A stretch of 64,000 bases of DNA, taken from the NCBI RefSeq assembly GCF_002443255.2, contig NW_019211457.1, positions 45,847,690 to 45,911,689 of the forward strand, given 5' to 3'. This DNA is from Varroa destructor. Its lineage: Eukaryota > Arthropoda > Arachnida > Mesostigmata > Varroidae. Under the pieces are notes generated by a model. That model was not told the origin of the DNA. It saw only the letters and a list, made by a program, of their open reading frames with translations, and searched no databases. Of this stretch, positions 63,339 to 64,000 are shown in pieces. Every line of letters starts with the position of its first letter. Positions within the stretch are counted from its first letter, which is position 1. The position numbers and the translations under genes were made by a program.

Positions 63339-64000
63339 GTCAAGAAGCACTTAATCAAGTGCCACCGAATAAGAAAACGTGGTTCGAATTCGTACGACTT
63401 TCAGCCATCAGGTAGCCGCCACGTTTCTTAAATACTTATTATTCTAGCAACGAGCATTAAGATATCATGGCTGTACGGGTATTGAACCGCTCTGGGGTAT
63501 CACTGCGCATTAAGGAAGCATTCAAGGCCTCATTGCTTCAAGGGATCGTAAATCAGAACTGAGGAGGTGCAACATTTGGGTTATATATAGGTCAGAGTTT
63601 TTAAGATTCCGCGAACGTGGCCAAAGTAGTAGAATTGTATGTGCCATACGTAAGCTGCTAAGCAGGACTACGGTCTTCGGGTGTCAACAACATACCGTCT
63701 ATGGCGTTCGAGTTGTCAGATTTCATAGTTTTACTTAGCCGGGAAAAGGTACTGTAAAAAAACCTTCAGGGTTTGTTGTCAGTCGCTGTGCGATAGGGCT
63801 TTGCCGTGAATAACGATGTCGATTGGAATTTCATATCTGATATTTAGTGGTGGTCGCTCCGTCTAATTCTTCCCATGATAACAGAATGAAGATGCCTTAG
63901 TGAGATTATCAATAGCTAGTTGAATTACGGCCTGTTTCTGCGCATGGGTATTTCGGTGTCATAAAAATATCACGTTTACATACCCATTCACTGCACTGAA
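63339..64000 (+). other. Downstream DNA, no gene recognised
   Basis: Probable angiomotin 3' untranslated region followed by unassigned DNA. No AATAAA signal and no further exon is evident before the window ends. Confidence 0.4.

Overview
This window looks like a piece of an animal nuclear genome, most likely an arthropod and, by inference, a chelicerate such as a parasitiform mite or tick. It is AT-rich, coding DNA is split into short exons with GT/AG borders, introns run from hundreds of bases to many kilobases, and there are no operons or ribosome binding sites. Three genes are recognisable by protein similarity: syndapin (PACSIN), acid sphingomyelinase (SMPD1-like) and angiomotin (AMOT). 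An AMOT gene argues against a Drosophila-like fly, a lineage known to lack it. The organism call is inference only.

Layout. Positions 1-21.4 kb hold no exon I can identify. Because the syndapin start exon (21405-21624, minus strand) points into this region, it is probably the first large syndapin intron. It contains a small perfect inverted repeat beside a TA microsatellite (12.7 kb), a CpG-rich block with long open frames (13.1-14.2 kb) and two places with good splice signals but no recognised protein. From 21.6 to 29.1 kb lies the divergent interval between syndapin (minus) and the sphingomyelinase (plus), with GC-rich blocks at 22.5-24.1 and 27.6-28.2 kb that probably carry both promoters and untranslated exons.

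The acid sphingomyelinase gene occupies 29.1-43.4 kb on the plus strand. Nine coding exons join in compatible phase to a model of about 661 residues with a signal sequence, a six-cysteine saposin-like domain and a metallophosphatase domain that keeps all the expected metal and catalytic residues. Only the junction of the first exon is doubtful.

The angiomotin gene follows in the same direction. A GC-rich block ending in a good donor at 45.12 kb may be its untranslated first exon. Coding exons run from 52133 to about 63338 and, with one small predicted exon (60851-60903) and a shifted acceptor at the last exon, give a continuous frame of about 791 residues. The N-terminal RQEPQGEE motif and the coiled coil are clearly AMOT-like, but the YAP-binding PPxY/LPxY motifs and a LATS site are not seen in the exons found.

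No tRNA, rRNA, CRISPR array or complete transposon was found. The three genes are not obviously one pathway: syndapin shapes membranes in endocytosis, the sphingomyelinase makes ceramide in lysosomes or outside the cell, and angiomotin links cell junctions, actin and Hippo signalling.
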